Of a DNA stretch of 64,000 nucleotides, positions 34,154 to 43,612 are shown one piece after another. Source of the stretch: Diphasiastrum complanatum (taxonomy: Eukaryota > Streptophyta > Lycopodiopsida > Lycopodiales > Lycopodiaceae); assembly GCA_029204225.1 (NCBI GenBank), contig MU832545.1:1-64000 (forward strand). Reading direction: 5' to 3'. The notes below the pieces were generated by a model. That model was not told where the DNA came from, did no database searches, and saw only the letters and a program-made list of their open reading frames with translations. The position numbers and the translations under genes are program-made. Within the stretch, counting starts at the first letter, position 1, and each line of letters begins with the position of its first letter.

Positions 34154-34740
34154 CTATGGAGTAGAAGACAAAAGCAAGAGAGAGAGGACTTCAAAGCTCA
34201 CAGAACTTGAATGATTATCAAAGGAGTAGTAGGGCATGGAAACCCCTCCAAAAAGGCCACATATTGCATGTAATGTATAGAGGTGGTGTCATACTAATTC
34301 TAGCTCTAGACCCCACATGGATCCTCAACCTACTTGTTATTACTTGCCTAATTAGCACAAGTGGGGTGTACTATGTACATAAATGTTTTACCCCCATGTC
34401 TTATGCACAACTTACAAGTTATAAGTATACAAGCCTTAAGGGGCAAAATAGGCATTTATTTCAACAAGTAGATCATGTTATTTTCCAGGGGATGTGGAAA
34501 TTTAGATCTCAATATCCACTTGATCAATCATTGTTGCTAGCTAATGTTTCATTCCTTGAATGCACAAAAACACTACTTGTGTAATGTATACCAGACAAAG
34601 CCTTACATGAACCATAAACTATAAGATATTGTTGAACCAATGTTGTCAACAACCATGAAAACATAATTGGGATCGAAGCAAAAACACTCAAATCTATACT
34701 ACACAATAATTGCTAAAAGATAGCATCAATCAATGAAAAA

Positions 34741-35000
34741 AGTGGGAGTGAAAAAGAGAGTGAAAGAAGTGTAAGGAAGAGGATGGTGAGCAAGAAGGAA
34801 ATAGGAGGACAAAGCCCAAGCAGTGAGGTATAAGGAAAGGGGTTGGGCGGGGGGGGGGGGGTGTGAGTGGGGAGGGAGAGAGAGAGGGGGGAGAAGTGTA
34901 AGGAAGAGGACAATGACCAAGAAGGAAATAGGAGGACAAAGCGCAAGCAGTGAGGCATAAGGAAAGGGGGGGGGGGGGAGAGAAGAAAGAAATAAATAAA
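34741..35000. repeat. Purine-rich tandem repeat with two G13 runs
   Basis: Two units of about 125 bp share GAAGTGTAAGGAAGAGGA, AAGAAGGAAATAGGAGGACA, AAGC.CAAGCAGTGAGG and TAAGGAAAGGGG. Each leads into a run of 13 G (34849-34861 and 34966-34978). No gene is supported; the minus-strand Pro/Leu/Ser reads follow from composition. Confidence 0.85.
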
Positions 35001-35860
35001 TAAAGCTTTATTAAGATCTTTGGGCACTCATGGGTGCATAAGACCAAAAAGAAAATATGTACAAGCAACAGTGGGAGCATCATCCATAGGAGGACATGGC
35101 CGTTAAATGCTATGAACTAGCTACGACTGAAAGTAGAACAAAGTAGAAGTGAAATAAGCTCACAACCCGGGCCAAGTATAACAGAAAAACTACAGAAAAA
35201 GTACCAATGCCCACAACCCGGCCCAGGTGGAGAATAAGTACAAATCAACAAAAGTAAGTGTGAAGTGTCCGCTGAGTGGAGCGTACAATGGGCCCTGATG
35301 GAGGCACATGGCGACTACATCTGGGCTTTTTCCACGGTGGCACAGGGATATGAATCTCATCATCGGAGTTATCAGCATGTGCTTGAGTACGAAAGAAGCT
35401 AGTGAGAAGTAGCTATTGGGAGTCTAACCCCAGGTGATCTGGTATAGACAGATGAGACCGACGGAGAGTAAACATCTCACGAACAAGAAATCCCAAGCAA
35501 CGAGCATTAGGATAGGAGACAAAACTGCGAAGTGCATTAGAGGAGTTCCAAAATAAAAAAAGACCCTTTGAGAAAATGCTTTTATTTTTTATTTTTTTGG
35601 TTTCTACCGTCACCAGGCCCAATCAAAATGCACAGATTTGAAATCTACATGACGTAGTTCAAATTAACTGAGAAATAAAATATGATATAGAAAACTTTGA
35701 AATTTGTGTCCGGGTAGCATGGACTTATCCCACTGGTTTCTTCTTTCTGCCCGACACGTGCTAATCTGCCCGACGTCAATACCTCAAGTTAAATTTACTT
35801 AACTATGCTGGTTAGTATAATGAAATTTGCTAACTATACTAGTTATAGTTATAGAAATAT
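35001..35860. other. Spacer
   Basis: No gene is recognised. It starts with an AATAAATAAATAAAG run. Near 35538-35575 there is a segment like the left terminus of the 376-bp MITE (GCATTAGAGGAGTTCC, AAAAAAAGACCCTTT), but no matching right end was found nearby. Confidence 0.4.
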
Positions 35861-35863
35861 AGT

Positions 35864-37117
35864 ATGTACAGTTACATAAAATATGGTATACACAGTAACT
35901 GTGACTATGTTGGCATTCACATTAGATTAAATGTGGTACAAAAAATTGAAATTAAGTATCATATCAGAGATATTTTTGGCACCCAAGCTTTGAAAATAGC
36001 AATGGCAAGGAGTCCCAGATCTACAGTCGAGTCTGTGATTCTTTACAAAGAGAAAGATGAAGCTGATAATTGGAAGCCAATAAAATATATAAAGAATTCA
36101 TGGGTATTGCTGCATTCTTCATCAAAGGGCAATTTCCGACAAAAGAAAAGAGCAAAAATGACATACAAATCTTATTGGAAAGCAAAAATTTTGGAGTTTA
36201 AGACTACCTCGGGAGGTCAATCGATATCAGAAGTTTTAGTACAACATGTATATATGCATTCAGAAATCAAAGTACATGATATCAATCCTCATGATCATCG
36301 AAAATATAATTTTAAGTATATCAAAACATATGCACTCTACAACAATCATAGGTGATTTTCTTTATTGATGCTCTTCAGATTATGATTTAAATGCTTCAAC
36401 ATTGTTTTTTTCTTTCAGATTTATATCCATCATGCATAAGTGAATGGGAGCCAGCACAATCACTTGTAGGAATATTGGACGTGATTCACTCTGATGTTGG
36501 AAAGCTGCAATACAGAAGAAGAAGTCCAAAGGAACTTGCAGATTGAATCTTTATATATGCCACATACAGATGGAGGTTTTGGCAAGCTCGAAGCAATTCC
36601 ATTGCCTAGTTTTCAAAGTGAGGAGTGGCCTACTCCTAACAATATTATTTCTGAATGCTTGAGATGCAAGCTACTCATTGATATTAGAAATGCTATGAAG
36701 ATAAGCACTGGCTCAAAAATTGTTCACCTAAGTTGGTTTATCTCATTACATATATTTGTTGATTTTTTCTTGAGTGCTAGTGTTCGTAGGACACCAACTT
36801 TATTTGTTTGCAAGGATTTATCAGATGAGACTTTGTCAAATCTCATGGATCAAGGCTGGGATAGTAGAACAAATAATGACATAGAATGCAGTATTAAAAA
36901 GTCTTCAATGATCTTTCGTTATCATATTGAAAAGCAAATGCTCAATCTCACATTTAGCTATCAGAGATACAAGAAAATTGAAGGTACATGGCTACCACTG
37001 GATCGACTTCGAACTGGTCACACAAACCGAATGGAGATAAGCATTATCTACAATGAGGAATATTTGACTATGGTTGAGGTGGAAGAGCATTGGAAGCTTG
37101 ATTTTATCAGAACATAG
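35864..37117 (+). pseudogene. Unknown plus-strand gene of the two-gene transposon (copy B)
   Basis: Two open pieces, 35864-36355 and 36494-37117. The first encodes a basic protein with WKPIKYIKNSWVLLHS, KKRAKMTYKSYWKAKILEF and INPHDHRKYNFKYIKTYALY. Between them lies an intron-like stretch (AG|GTGATTTTC ... TTTCTTTCAG), then DLYPSCISEWEPAQSLVGIL in a third frame before the second piece (MPHTDGGFGKLEAIPL, CLRCKLLIDIRNAM, WLPLDRLRTGHTNRMEI). A frameshift near 36495 suggests decay. A 75-bp relative occurs at 57533-57607 beside copy C, so this gene travels with the transposase-like gene. I do not recognise its family; an accessory transposon protein is an inference from location. Confidence 0.45.
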
Positions 37118-37284
37118 CTCGTGCTATTACAAACCAGTCTACCAACATATTTCATATTTATCATCAACGGAAGACTCCTAAGTACTTTATGTTTATTGCC
37201 ACTATTAGATGCATACGCTAGCAGAGAAATTTTTCATGACAATACTACCATAGAATCTGATACAAGATCTGATGATGAATAGTT

Positions 37285-38146
37285 TGATAAATTTTACAGT
37301 TTTTAGGACAATAATGATTGTACTTTACAATCATAGAGAGTTATTGGTTGCTTAATCAATGAATCTATCAAGTTCTACACATTAGATCTTGATCTAGATT
37401 CACTACACTTGGATTTAAGCAAGAGCAATGGATCAACACATCATTTTTTAGTGAGAGCGGCTTCACACGTGTGGAGTACTGTCCACTGTACGGCCTGCAC
37501 CTGAAACAACAAGTACAATGATACTAGATAGCAATCATGCATAAAAATCACAAGACAAATGACTAGAAATCTCACAAAAGTGTAGAGTGCAAAAGTCTCA
37601 TCAATTTTCTTAGCAAAATGATGATCCTTTTATGGATCAAGTACATCCATGAGTCTGGTACAGTCCAGCAGGCCTTCACACGTGTGAAGAGTGCCACATC
37701 ACTCATATCTATCCATTTGATCCATCCTTGATCCTTATCCAATAGTTGACCTTCTAGAATATGACTAAAATCCAAAAAGCTAGTCTCCTAGAATATAGGA
37801 ATATTCCCTACAAAATAGGATCTAAGGAAAATGGTCAACTCTTATCTTCTAGTACTCTATACACACATGTGAACATCCACTTGCCATGTGGGAGCATTTA
37901 CTCATGCACATGCAAGGAAAAGCTAATTTGTAGGTGACTAGTCAACTTGACTAAAAACTAGTCATTTCATGTTCACACTAACTAGAATGATACAAAATCA
38001 ATTTGGATATATACAAACATGAAAAGTACATCCTTTCACACATGGGAACATGCTCCACACGTGTGAAATCATATCATCAACATATTCTAATGTTTGATCA
38101 ATATTTACATGAACCAATGTCAAGTGAGAAGTGACAATTTTCAACA
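37285..38146 (-). repeat. LTR 1 of the Copia array (862 bp)
   Basis: Plus reading TGATAAATTTTACAG ... CAATTTTCAACA, so TG...CA on both strands. Contains CACACGTGTG at 37464-37473, TTCACACGTGTGAA at 37675-37688, CACATGTG at 37864-37871 and CACACGTGTG at 38056-38065. It serves as 3' LTR of the left unit. Confidence 0.9.
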
Positions 38147-38157
38147 CTCCTCCTCAC
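38147..38157 (-). other. Polypurine tract, left unit
   Basis: On minus GTGAGGAGGAG directly before the 3' LTR, the expected start site for plus-strand DNA synthesis. The equal site of the right unit is at 43600-43610. Confidence 0.8.
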
Positions 38158-38159
38158 TT

Positions 38160-41100
38160 CTAACTTGGCAAATCTAGTGTACATCTATCTACAATTCCAA
38201 GAGCATATCTTAACTTAAAAAATGGATCTTTGGACAATGGTTTGGTTAAGATATCAGCTATGCATTCGGATGATGGTACATGATGTAGTTGCACTTCCTT
38301 GGATTGTACCTTCTCCCTCACAAAGTGGTGAGCTATCTCAATATGCTTTGTTCTAGCATGGAAGATAGGATTTGAAGCAATTTGTTGAGAAGCTTGATTG
38401 TCACAAAATATGTAAGGGATCTCCTCGGCCTCTAGCACATGTAGTTCCATCAAGAGTCTTCTTAGCCATAAGAGCTCTTTGGTTGTTGAAGTCAATGCCT
38501 TGTACTCGGCTTCACAAGAAGATAGTGAGATTGTATCTTGCTTTTTGGAAAGCCAAGATATCACTCCTCCACAAAGAAATGTTGCAAATGCACTAATGGA
38601 CTTCCTATCCATCTTGTCACCTGCAAAATCTGAATCCGAGTAGGCTCTCAAGTGCAAGTTAGATCCTTCATAAAGTATACCAAAAAATCTAGTACTAGAA
38701 ACATATCTAAGTACTCTCTTGGCACTTTTCCAATGATGAATTAAAGGAGCTTGCATACTTTGACTCAACTTGCTTACACAAAAACTTAAGTCAGGTCTAG
38801 TGATGGTTAAATAGATTAGAGAGCCTATAAGCTTCCTAAAGAGAGTGATGTCCTCAAAGGATGCTTCATCACCTTCATTAGTTGCTTTCACAACATGCTC
38901 CATAGGGGTGTCAATCCCCTTACAATCTTTCATACCAAATCTTTCAAGAATGGAAGTAGCATACTTAGATTGACTTATGAAAGTACAATTGCTACTTCTA
39001 GACACTTCTATCCCAAGTATAAACTTTAGGAAGCCTAGATCTACCATCTTGAACTCACTAGATAAGTCAACTTTTACTTTGCCTATGCCATCATCATCAT
39101 TTCCTGTCATAATGATGTCATCAACATAAAGAACCAAAATGATGATCTTTCCTTCATTACATTTGAAATATAAAGAAGGTTCATAAGCACTTAGTACAAA
39201 GCCAAGGGAATAGAGAAAATCATGCAACCTAGAGTACCAAGCTCTAGGTGCTTGCTTCAAGCCATATAGGCTCTTCCTTAAGTAGCACACCTTTTGCTCC
39301 TCACCAATCTTGATGAAGCCCTCGGGTTGCATCATGTAGATTTCCTCTTCTAAGAAGCCATTCAAGAAGGCATTTGTCACATCCATTTGGTAGAGATCCC
39401 ATTTGAACAAAGTAGCAATGCAAATGATTAATCTAATAGTTACAAGCTTAGCTACAGGTGCAAATGTTTCTTCATAATCCAATCCTTTTATTTGAAGAAA
39501 TCCCTTAGCAACAAGCCTAGCTTTGTATTTACTAATAGATCCATCTTGATTGTACTTAATTCTATAAATCCACTTACATGCAAGTGGTTTCTTTCCTCTT
39601 GGAAGATTTACAAGATTCCAAGTATGATTTTCTTCTAATGCATCATACTCTACTTGCATTGCATCTCTCCAAACTTTAGATTTACATGCTTCTTCAAAAG
39701 ATGATGGTTCTTCAATCAATGTAGCTAAAAAAGAGTAAGAGGTAGAAGATGTAGAGCCTTCCTTTTGCTTTCCCTTGTCCACATAGGTAAGCCTTGAGGG
39801 CTCGGCCTTGCTCCTTGATGATCTTCTTGGCCCCTTTTGACTTGGATCCAAATCTCCATCCTCGGGTTTGTCATGATCCTCCTCGGGTTTGTCAAGATCC
39901 TCCTCGGATTTGTCAAGATCTTCAATGCACAATGGGTTAGATCCATTTGACAAGCTCTTAGCAAATTGTGACTCATCAAAAAGTACATCCTTGCTTACCT
40001 TTACTTTCTTGGATGTAGGATCATATATCCTATATCCCTTGCTATTTTCTCCATAGCCAACAAAGATTCCTTTGAAGGAGGTAGCATCTTCTTTCCTTCT
40101 AGTCTCCAAAGGAATGTGTACATAACAAGTACATCCAAAGATCTTAAAATATTTTACATTGGGTTTCTTATCAAACAAGGCTTGATAAGGTGAGATCCCA
40201 TCTATAGCACTACTAGGAAGTCTATTACACAAATAATTAGCACATGTTATGGCTTCTCCCCAAAATGAGATGGGAAGTGATGCATCAAGCCTCAAGGACT
40301 TTGCACACTCACATAGACTCCTATTTTTCCTCTCGGCCACCCCATTTTGTTGAGGGGTGTAGGAACAAGTGTATTGTAACTTAATACCATTGATCTCACA
40401 AAAGTCTTTCATTTTATTGGAGGTGTACTCTCCTCCATTATCACATCTTAGTGCTTTGATAGAAGTACTAAGTTGTTTCTCTACTAGAGACTTGAACTTA
40501 ATGAAAGCTTCATAAACAAGATTTTTCTTTGATAGTAACTCAATCCATGTGAATCTAGTACAATCATCTATAAAAGTTACATACATCAAGGCACCTCCAT
40601 TACTTGCATGTGAAAAACTATGTACATCAGAATGTATGAGATCCAAGGGAGAGAGAGATCTTGATGAAGATTTCTTGTAAGAAGATTTGTGTGACTTTGC
40701 AAGGCCACATGCCTCACACATTTTTCCACACTTCTTGAAAGCTCTTGGTAGGCCGAGAGCTAGTTCCTTGCTTGCCATTGACTCCATAGATTGAAGATTA
40801 GGATGGCCTAATCTCTTATGCCAAAGCTCCACTTGAGTTAGCTCCTCCCTAGCCAAGTTCACACTTTCACTTGCAACATTAGCATCCAACTTGAAAAGTC
40901 TACCTTGCTTAATGCCACTAGCTATGCACTTATCATTTTTCAAGATGGAACAAACTCCATTCTTGAAATGTACATCTAGTCCATTGTCCATTAATTGTCC
41001 TACACTAAGCAAGTTTCTTGAAATGGTAGAAACATACAAAACATTATCTAGATCTATCCTTTTAGATGTACCTAAACAAAGAGGTATAGATCCTATGCCA

Positions 41101-42140
41101 TCTATCTTGCATGCTTGATCACTAGCAGTGTATATTGACTTCTTAGAGTCATTACAAGATAGAAGAGTAGAAAAATAATGCTTGTTAAAGGACATGTGGG
41201 AACTAGCCCCACTATCTATCCACCATGTGTCTTGACTTGAAGTTGGTGTAGATGCAACCATTAAGGATGTGTTGAATCCATTCTCATATTCTTCCTCTTG
41301 AGCAATGTTCCCTTGATCTCCTTTGGCTTGTTGATTCTTCTTCAAGTAGCATTCTGAGGCAAAGTGTCCTTTCTTTCCACAAAAGAAACACTTTAGTTTT
41401 GCCTTGTTCTTCACTTTGCCTTTGGAGGTAGATCCTCCATTCTTCATCTCGGCCTCCTTGCCTTGATTTTTCTTGAATGGATTTTGCTTTTTCTTGCCTT
41501 TAGATGTAAAGTTAGCTTTCTCCTCTCCTCCATTAAGTGACATGCTATCCATTCTTGTCTTGAGGTGTAGAAGCCTACTCTCCTCGGCCACAAGAACATT
41601 GTGCAACTTTTCAATGGATGGAAGAGAGTCTTGAATGGCAAATGATTGGACTAAGTTGGTAAACTCATCACTTAGACCATTCAAAATGATGTGTACTAGT
41701 TCTTGATCTTGGATCTTCTCTCCTATTGCACTTAACTCCTTGTTAAGAGATTTGATCCTAAGAACATACTCTTGTCCACTCTCTCCACTTCCTTTCATGC
41801 TTTGGAAAACTTGATTTCTTAGCATGAGGATTCTTGAAGTATTGTTGGATTCATAAATGCTCTTTAATGAATCCCAAGCCTCTTTGGATGAGGTACAAGA
41901 AGACACCTCTTTCAAGAGGTCATTGCATACATTTAACTTTATGCAATGTAGAGCTAATCTTGCTCTCTTCTTGTATTTGGCTTGTTCTTGGGGAGTTTGA
42001 GGCTCTTCCTCTACTCCTTGAACTATGTCATATAGATCATGGATCACTAGGAGTGATTCCATTCTCACTTTCCAAATGGAATAATTTGTGGAAGTGAGTC
42101 TCTCACTTGGTTCCATCAAATATCCACCCATGGATGACAT
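38160..42140 (-). CDS. Copia gag-pol polyprotein, left unit (1,326 aa, intact)
   Basis: One uninterrupted frame from ATG at 42140 encodes the full Ty1/Copia set in the usual order. Gag core about 10-200 (STNYSIWKVRMESLL); CCHC zinc knuckle Cys251, Cys254, His259, Cys264; protease WWIDSGAS with Asp309; pre-integrase His441/His446 and Cys475/Cys478; integrase acids Asp505, Asp567, Glu603 (35 residues between the last two) with QQNGVAERKN; an acidic repeat near 741-763 (EDLDK-type); RT 820-1080 with YVDD at 1005-1008; RNase H with Asp1169, Glu1210, Asp1247 and the C-terminal ADILTKPL. No residue expected to be essential is missing. The protein would package, copy and insert the element's RNA, acting in cytoplasmic particles and then the nucleus. 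Confidence 0.95.
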   Translation of the reverse strand: MSSMGGYLMEPSERLTSTNYSIWKVRMESLLVIHDLYDIVQGVEEEPQTPQEQAKYKKRARLALHCIKLNVCNDLLKEVSSCTSSKEAWDSLKSIYESNNTSRILMLRNQVFQSMKGSGESGQEYVLRIKSLNKELSAIGEKIQDQELVHIILNGLSDEFTNLVQSFAIQDSLPSIEKLHNVLVAEESRLLHLKTRMDSMSLNGGEEKANFTSKGKKKQNPFKKNQGKEAEMKNGGSTSKGKVKNKAKLKCFFCGKKGHFASECYLKKNQQAKGDQGNIAQEEEYENGFNTSLMVASTPTSSQDTWWIDSGASSHMSFNKHYFSTLLSCNDSKKSIYTASDQACKIDGIGSIPLCLGTSKRIDLDNVLYVSTISRNLLSVGQLMDNGLDVHFKNGVCSILKNDKCIASGIKQGRLFKLDANVASESVNLAREELTQVELWHKRLGHPNLQSMESMASKELALGLPRAFKKCGKMCEACGLAKSHKSSYKKSSSRSLSPLDLIHSDVHSFSHASNGGALMYVTFIDDCTRFTWIELLSKKNLVYEAFIKFKSLVEKQLSTSIKALRCDNGGEYTSNKMKDFCEINGIKLQYTCSYTPQQNGVAERKNRSLCECAKSLRLDASLPISFWGEAITCANYLCNRLPSSAIDGISPYQALFDKKPNVKYFKIFGCTCYVHIPLETRRKEDATSFKGIFVGYGENSKGYRIYDPTSKKVKVSKDVLFDESQFAKSLSNGSNPLCIEDLDKSEEDLDKPEEDHDKPEDGDLDPSQKGPRRSSRSKAEPSRLTYVDKGKQKEGSTSSTSYSFLATLIEEPSSFEEACKSKVWRDAMQVEYDALEENHTWNLVNLPRGKKPLACKWIYRIKYNQDGSISKYKARLVAKGFLQIKGLDYEETFAPVAKLVTIRLIICIATLFKWDLYQMDVTNAFLNGFLEEEIYMMQPEGFIKIGEEQKVCYLRKSLYGLKQAPRAWYSRLHDFLYSLGFVLSAYEPSLYFKCNEGKIIILVLYVDDIIMTGNDDDGIGKVKVDLSSEFKMVDLGFLKFILGIEVSRSSNCTFISQSKYATSILERFGMKDCKGIDTPMEHVVKATNEGDEASFEDITLFRKLIGSLIYLTITRPDLSFCVSKLSQSMQAPLIHHWKSAKRVLRYVSSTRFFGILYEGSNLHLRAYSDSDFAGDKMDRKSISAFATFLCGGVISWLSKKQDTISLSSCEAEYKALTSTTKELLWLRRLLMELHVLEAEEIPYIFCDNQASQQIASNPIFHARTKHIEIAHHFVREKVQSKEVQLHHVPSSECIADILTKPLSKDPFFKLRYALGIVDRCTLDLPS

Positions 42141-42725
42141 TTTAGAATGAATGCTCTTTTAAAAATCACAAAGATTTTTGAATTTTAAAAGATCTATGAA
42201 GTGGCCTAAAGCTTACTAGAATGCCTATAGGCTTGTCTCTATCAAACTAACACACAAGCTTGAATGATACTCAAAGATCTTACCAAAAATTTCTAGCTTT
42301 CACTCTCACAAAAAAAAAATTGCTTTACACTATTCTTAGAGATTTCACTTCAACTAAGGATCTGAACAAATCAGCCTCTTAGATCTGATCTTAGACTCTA
42401 AAAAGAAATGCTTCAATGATCCAAAACACTATTTGGTCATAGGCATTAGTTAGAATGAATCTAGATCAATACTATGCTTCAAAAAGCACCAAAAATGAAC
42501 TAGTATTGTGATTTTGGGACCAAAAAACACAAAGTAACTTGAATTGAAAGTTGCTGTACGGTTTCACACGTGTGAAAAGTACATACACAGCCTCCAAGTC
42601 GTTTTGATCCAAATGATTACAAGCTATCACTCTAGAAGAACTCGCCCTCACTAGTATTGGCCAAAAAACAAATTTTGCCAATGATCTTTACAAGATTTAT
42701 GATTCAATGATCACTCTCTTACTTA
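42141..42725 (-). other. 5' leader of the left Copia unit
   Basis: The 585 bp between primer site and gag ATG hold no convincing frame. It contains a perfect 16-bp palindrome TTTCACACGTGTGAAA at 42562-42577, the same motif as in the LTRs. The identical leader of the right unit is 47594-48178. Confidence 0.7.
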
Positions 42726-42737
42726 GCTCTGATACCA
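42726..42737 (-). promoter_or_regulatory. Primer binding site, left unit
   Basis: TGGTATCAGAGC on minus, complementary to the initiator-Met tRNA 3' end, directly abutting LTR 2. Confidence 0.9.
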
Positions 42738-43599
42738 TGATAAATTTTACAGTTTTTAGGACAATAATGATTGTACTTTACAATCATAGAGAGTTATTGG
42801 TTGCTTAATCAATGAATCTATCAAGTTCTACACATTAGATCTTGATCTAGATTCACTACACTTGGATTTAAGCAAGAGCAATGGATCAACACATCATTTT
42901 TTAGTGAGAGCGGCTTCACACGTGTGGAGTACTGTCCACTGTACGGCCTGCACCTGAAACAACAAGTACAATGATACTAGATAGCAATCATGCATAAAAA
43001 TCACAAGACAAATGACTAGAAATCTCACAAAAGTGTAGAGTGCAAAAGTCTCATCAATTTTCTTAGCAAAATGATGATCCTTTTATGGATCAAGTACATC
43101 CATGAGTCTGGTACAGTCCAGCAGGCCTTCACACGTGTGAAGAGTGCCACATCACTCATATCTATCCATTTGATCCATCCTTGATCCTTATCCAATAGTT
43201 GACCTTCTAGAATATGACTAAAATCCAAAAAGCTAGTCTCCTAGAATATAGGAATATTCCCTACAAAATAGGATCTAAGGAAAATGGTCAACTCTTATCT
43301 TCTAGTACTCTATACACACATGTGAACATCCACTTGCCATGTGGGAGCATTTACTCATGCACATGCAAGGAAAAGCTAATTTGTAGGTGACTAGTCAACT
43401 TGACTAAAAACTAGTCATTTCATGTTCACACTAACTAGAATGATACAAAATCAATTTGGATATATACAAACATGAAAAGTACATCCTTTCACACATGGGA
43501 ACATGCTCCACACGTGTGAAATCATATCATCAACATATTCTAATGTTTGATCAATATTTACATGAACCAATGTCAAGTGAGAAGTGACAATTTTCAACA
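42738..43599 (-). repeat. LTR 2, shared by both Copia units
   Basis: Same 862-bp sequence as LTR 1. It has a primer site on its left side and a polypurine tract on its right side, so it works as 5' LTR for the left unit and 3' LTR for the right unit. Confidence 0.9.
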
Positions 43600-43610
43600 C
43601 TCCTCCTCAC
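43600..43610 (-). other. Polypurine tract, right unit
   Basis: GTGAGGAGGAG on minus next to LTR 2. Confidence 0.8.
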
Positions 43611-43612
43611 TT

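Larger units (their letters stand above)
27279..34651 (-). mobile_element. Deleted Copia element, minus strand, split by a nested Copia
   Basis: Right to left: a 5' LTR in two parts (34651 to about 34154, and 29424 to 29345) separated by a plus-strand Copia, then a primer site (29344-29333, TGGTATCAGAGC on minus), gag pieces, integrase, and a join at about 27394 directly into an inner part of the 3' LTR (27279-27394). The 3' LTR piece matches the 5' LTR (AAGCACACTATGAAAGCTTG, CTATGGAGTAGAAGAC, GATTATCAAAGGAGTAGTAG). Protease, RT and RNase H are absent. The outer LTR end at 34651 is judged from TTGTCAACA and is less certain. Confidence 0.65.

Noticed and set aside
34713-35083. Overlapping minus-strand Pro/Leu/Ser frames
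   Set aside because: Explained by G-runs and the purine tandem repeat.
37572-37775. 67-codon minus frame inside each Copia LTR (also at 43025 and 48478)
   Set aside because: It recurs only because the LTR recurs; no domain, and LTRs are not expected to code.
38372-38596. Plus-strand frames inside the Copia gag-pol (also 40891-41118, 41834-42097 and the same in the second unit)
   Set aside because: Shadows of the intact minus-strand polyprotein.
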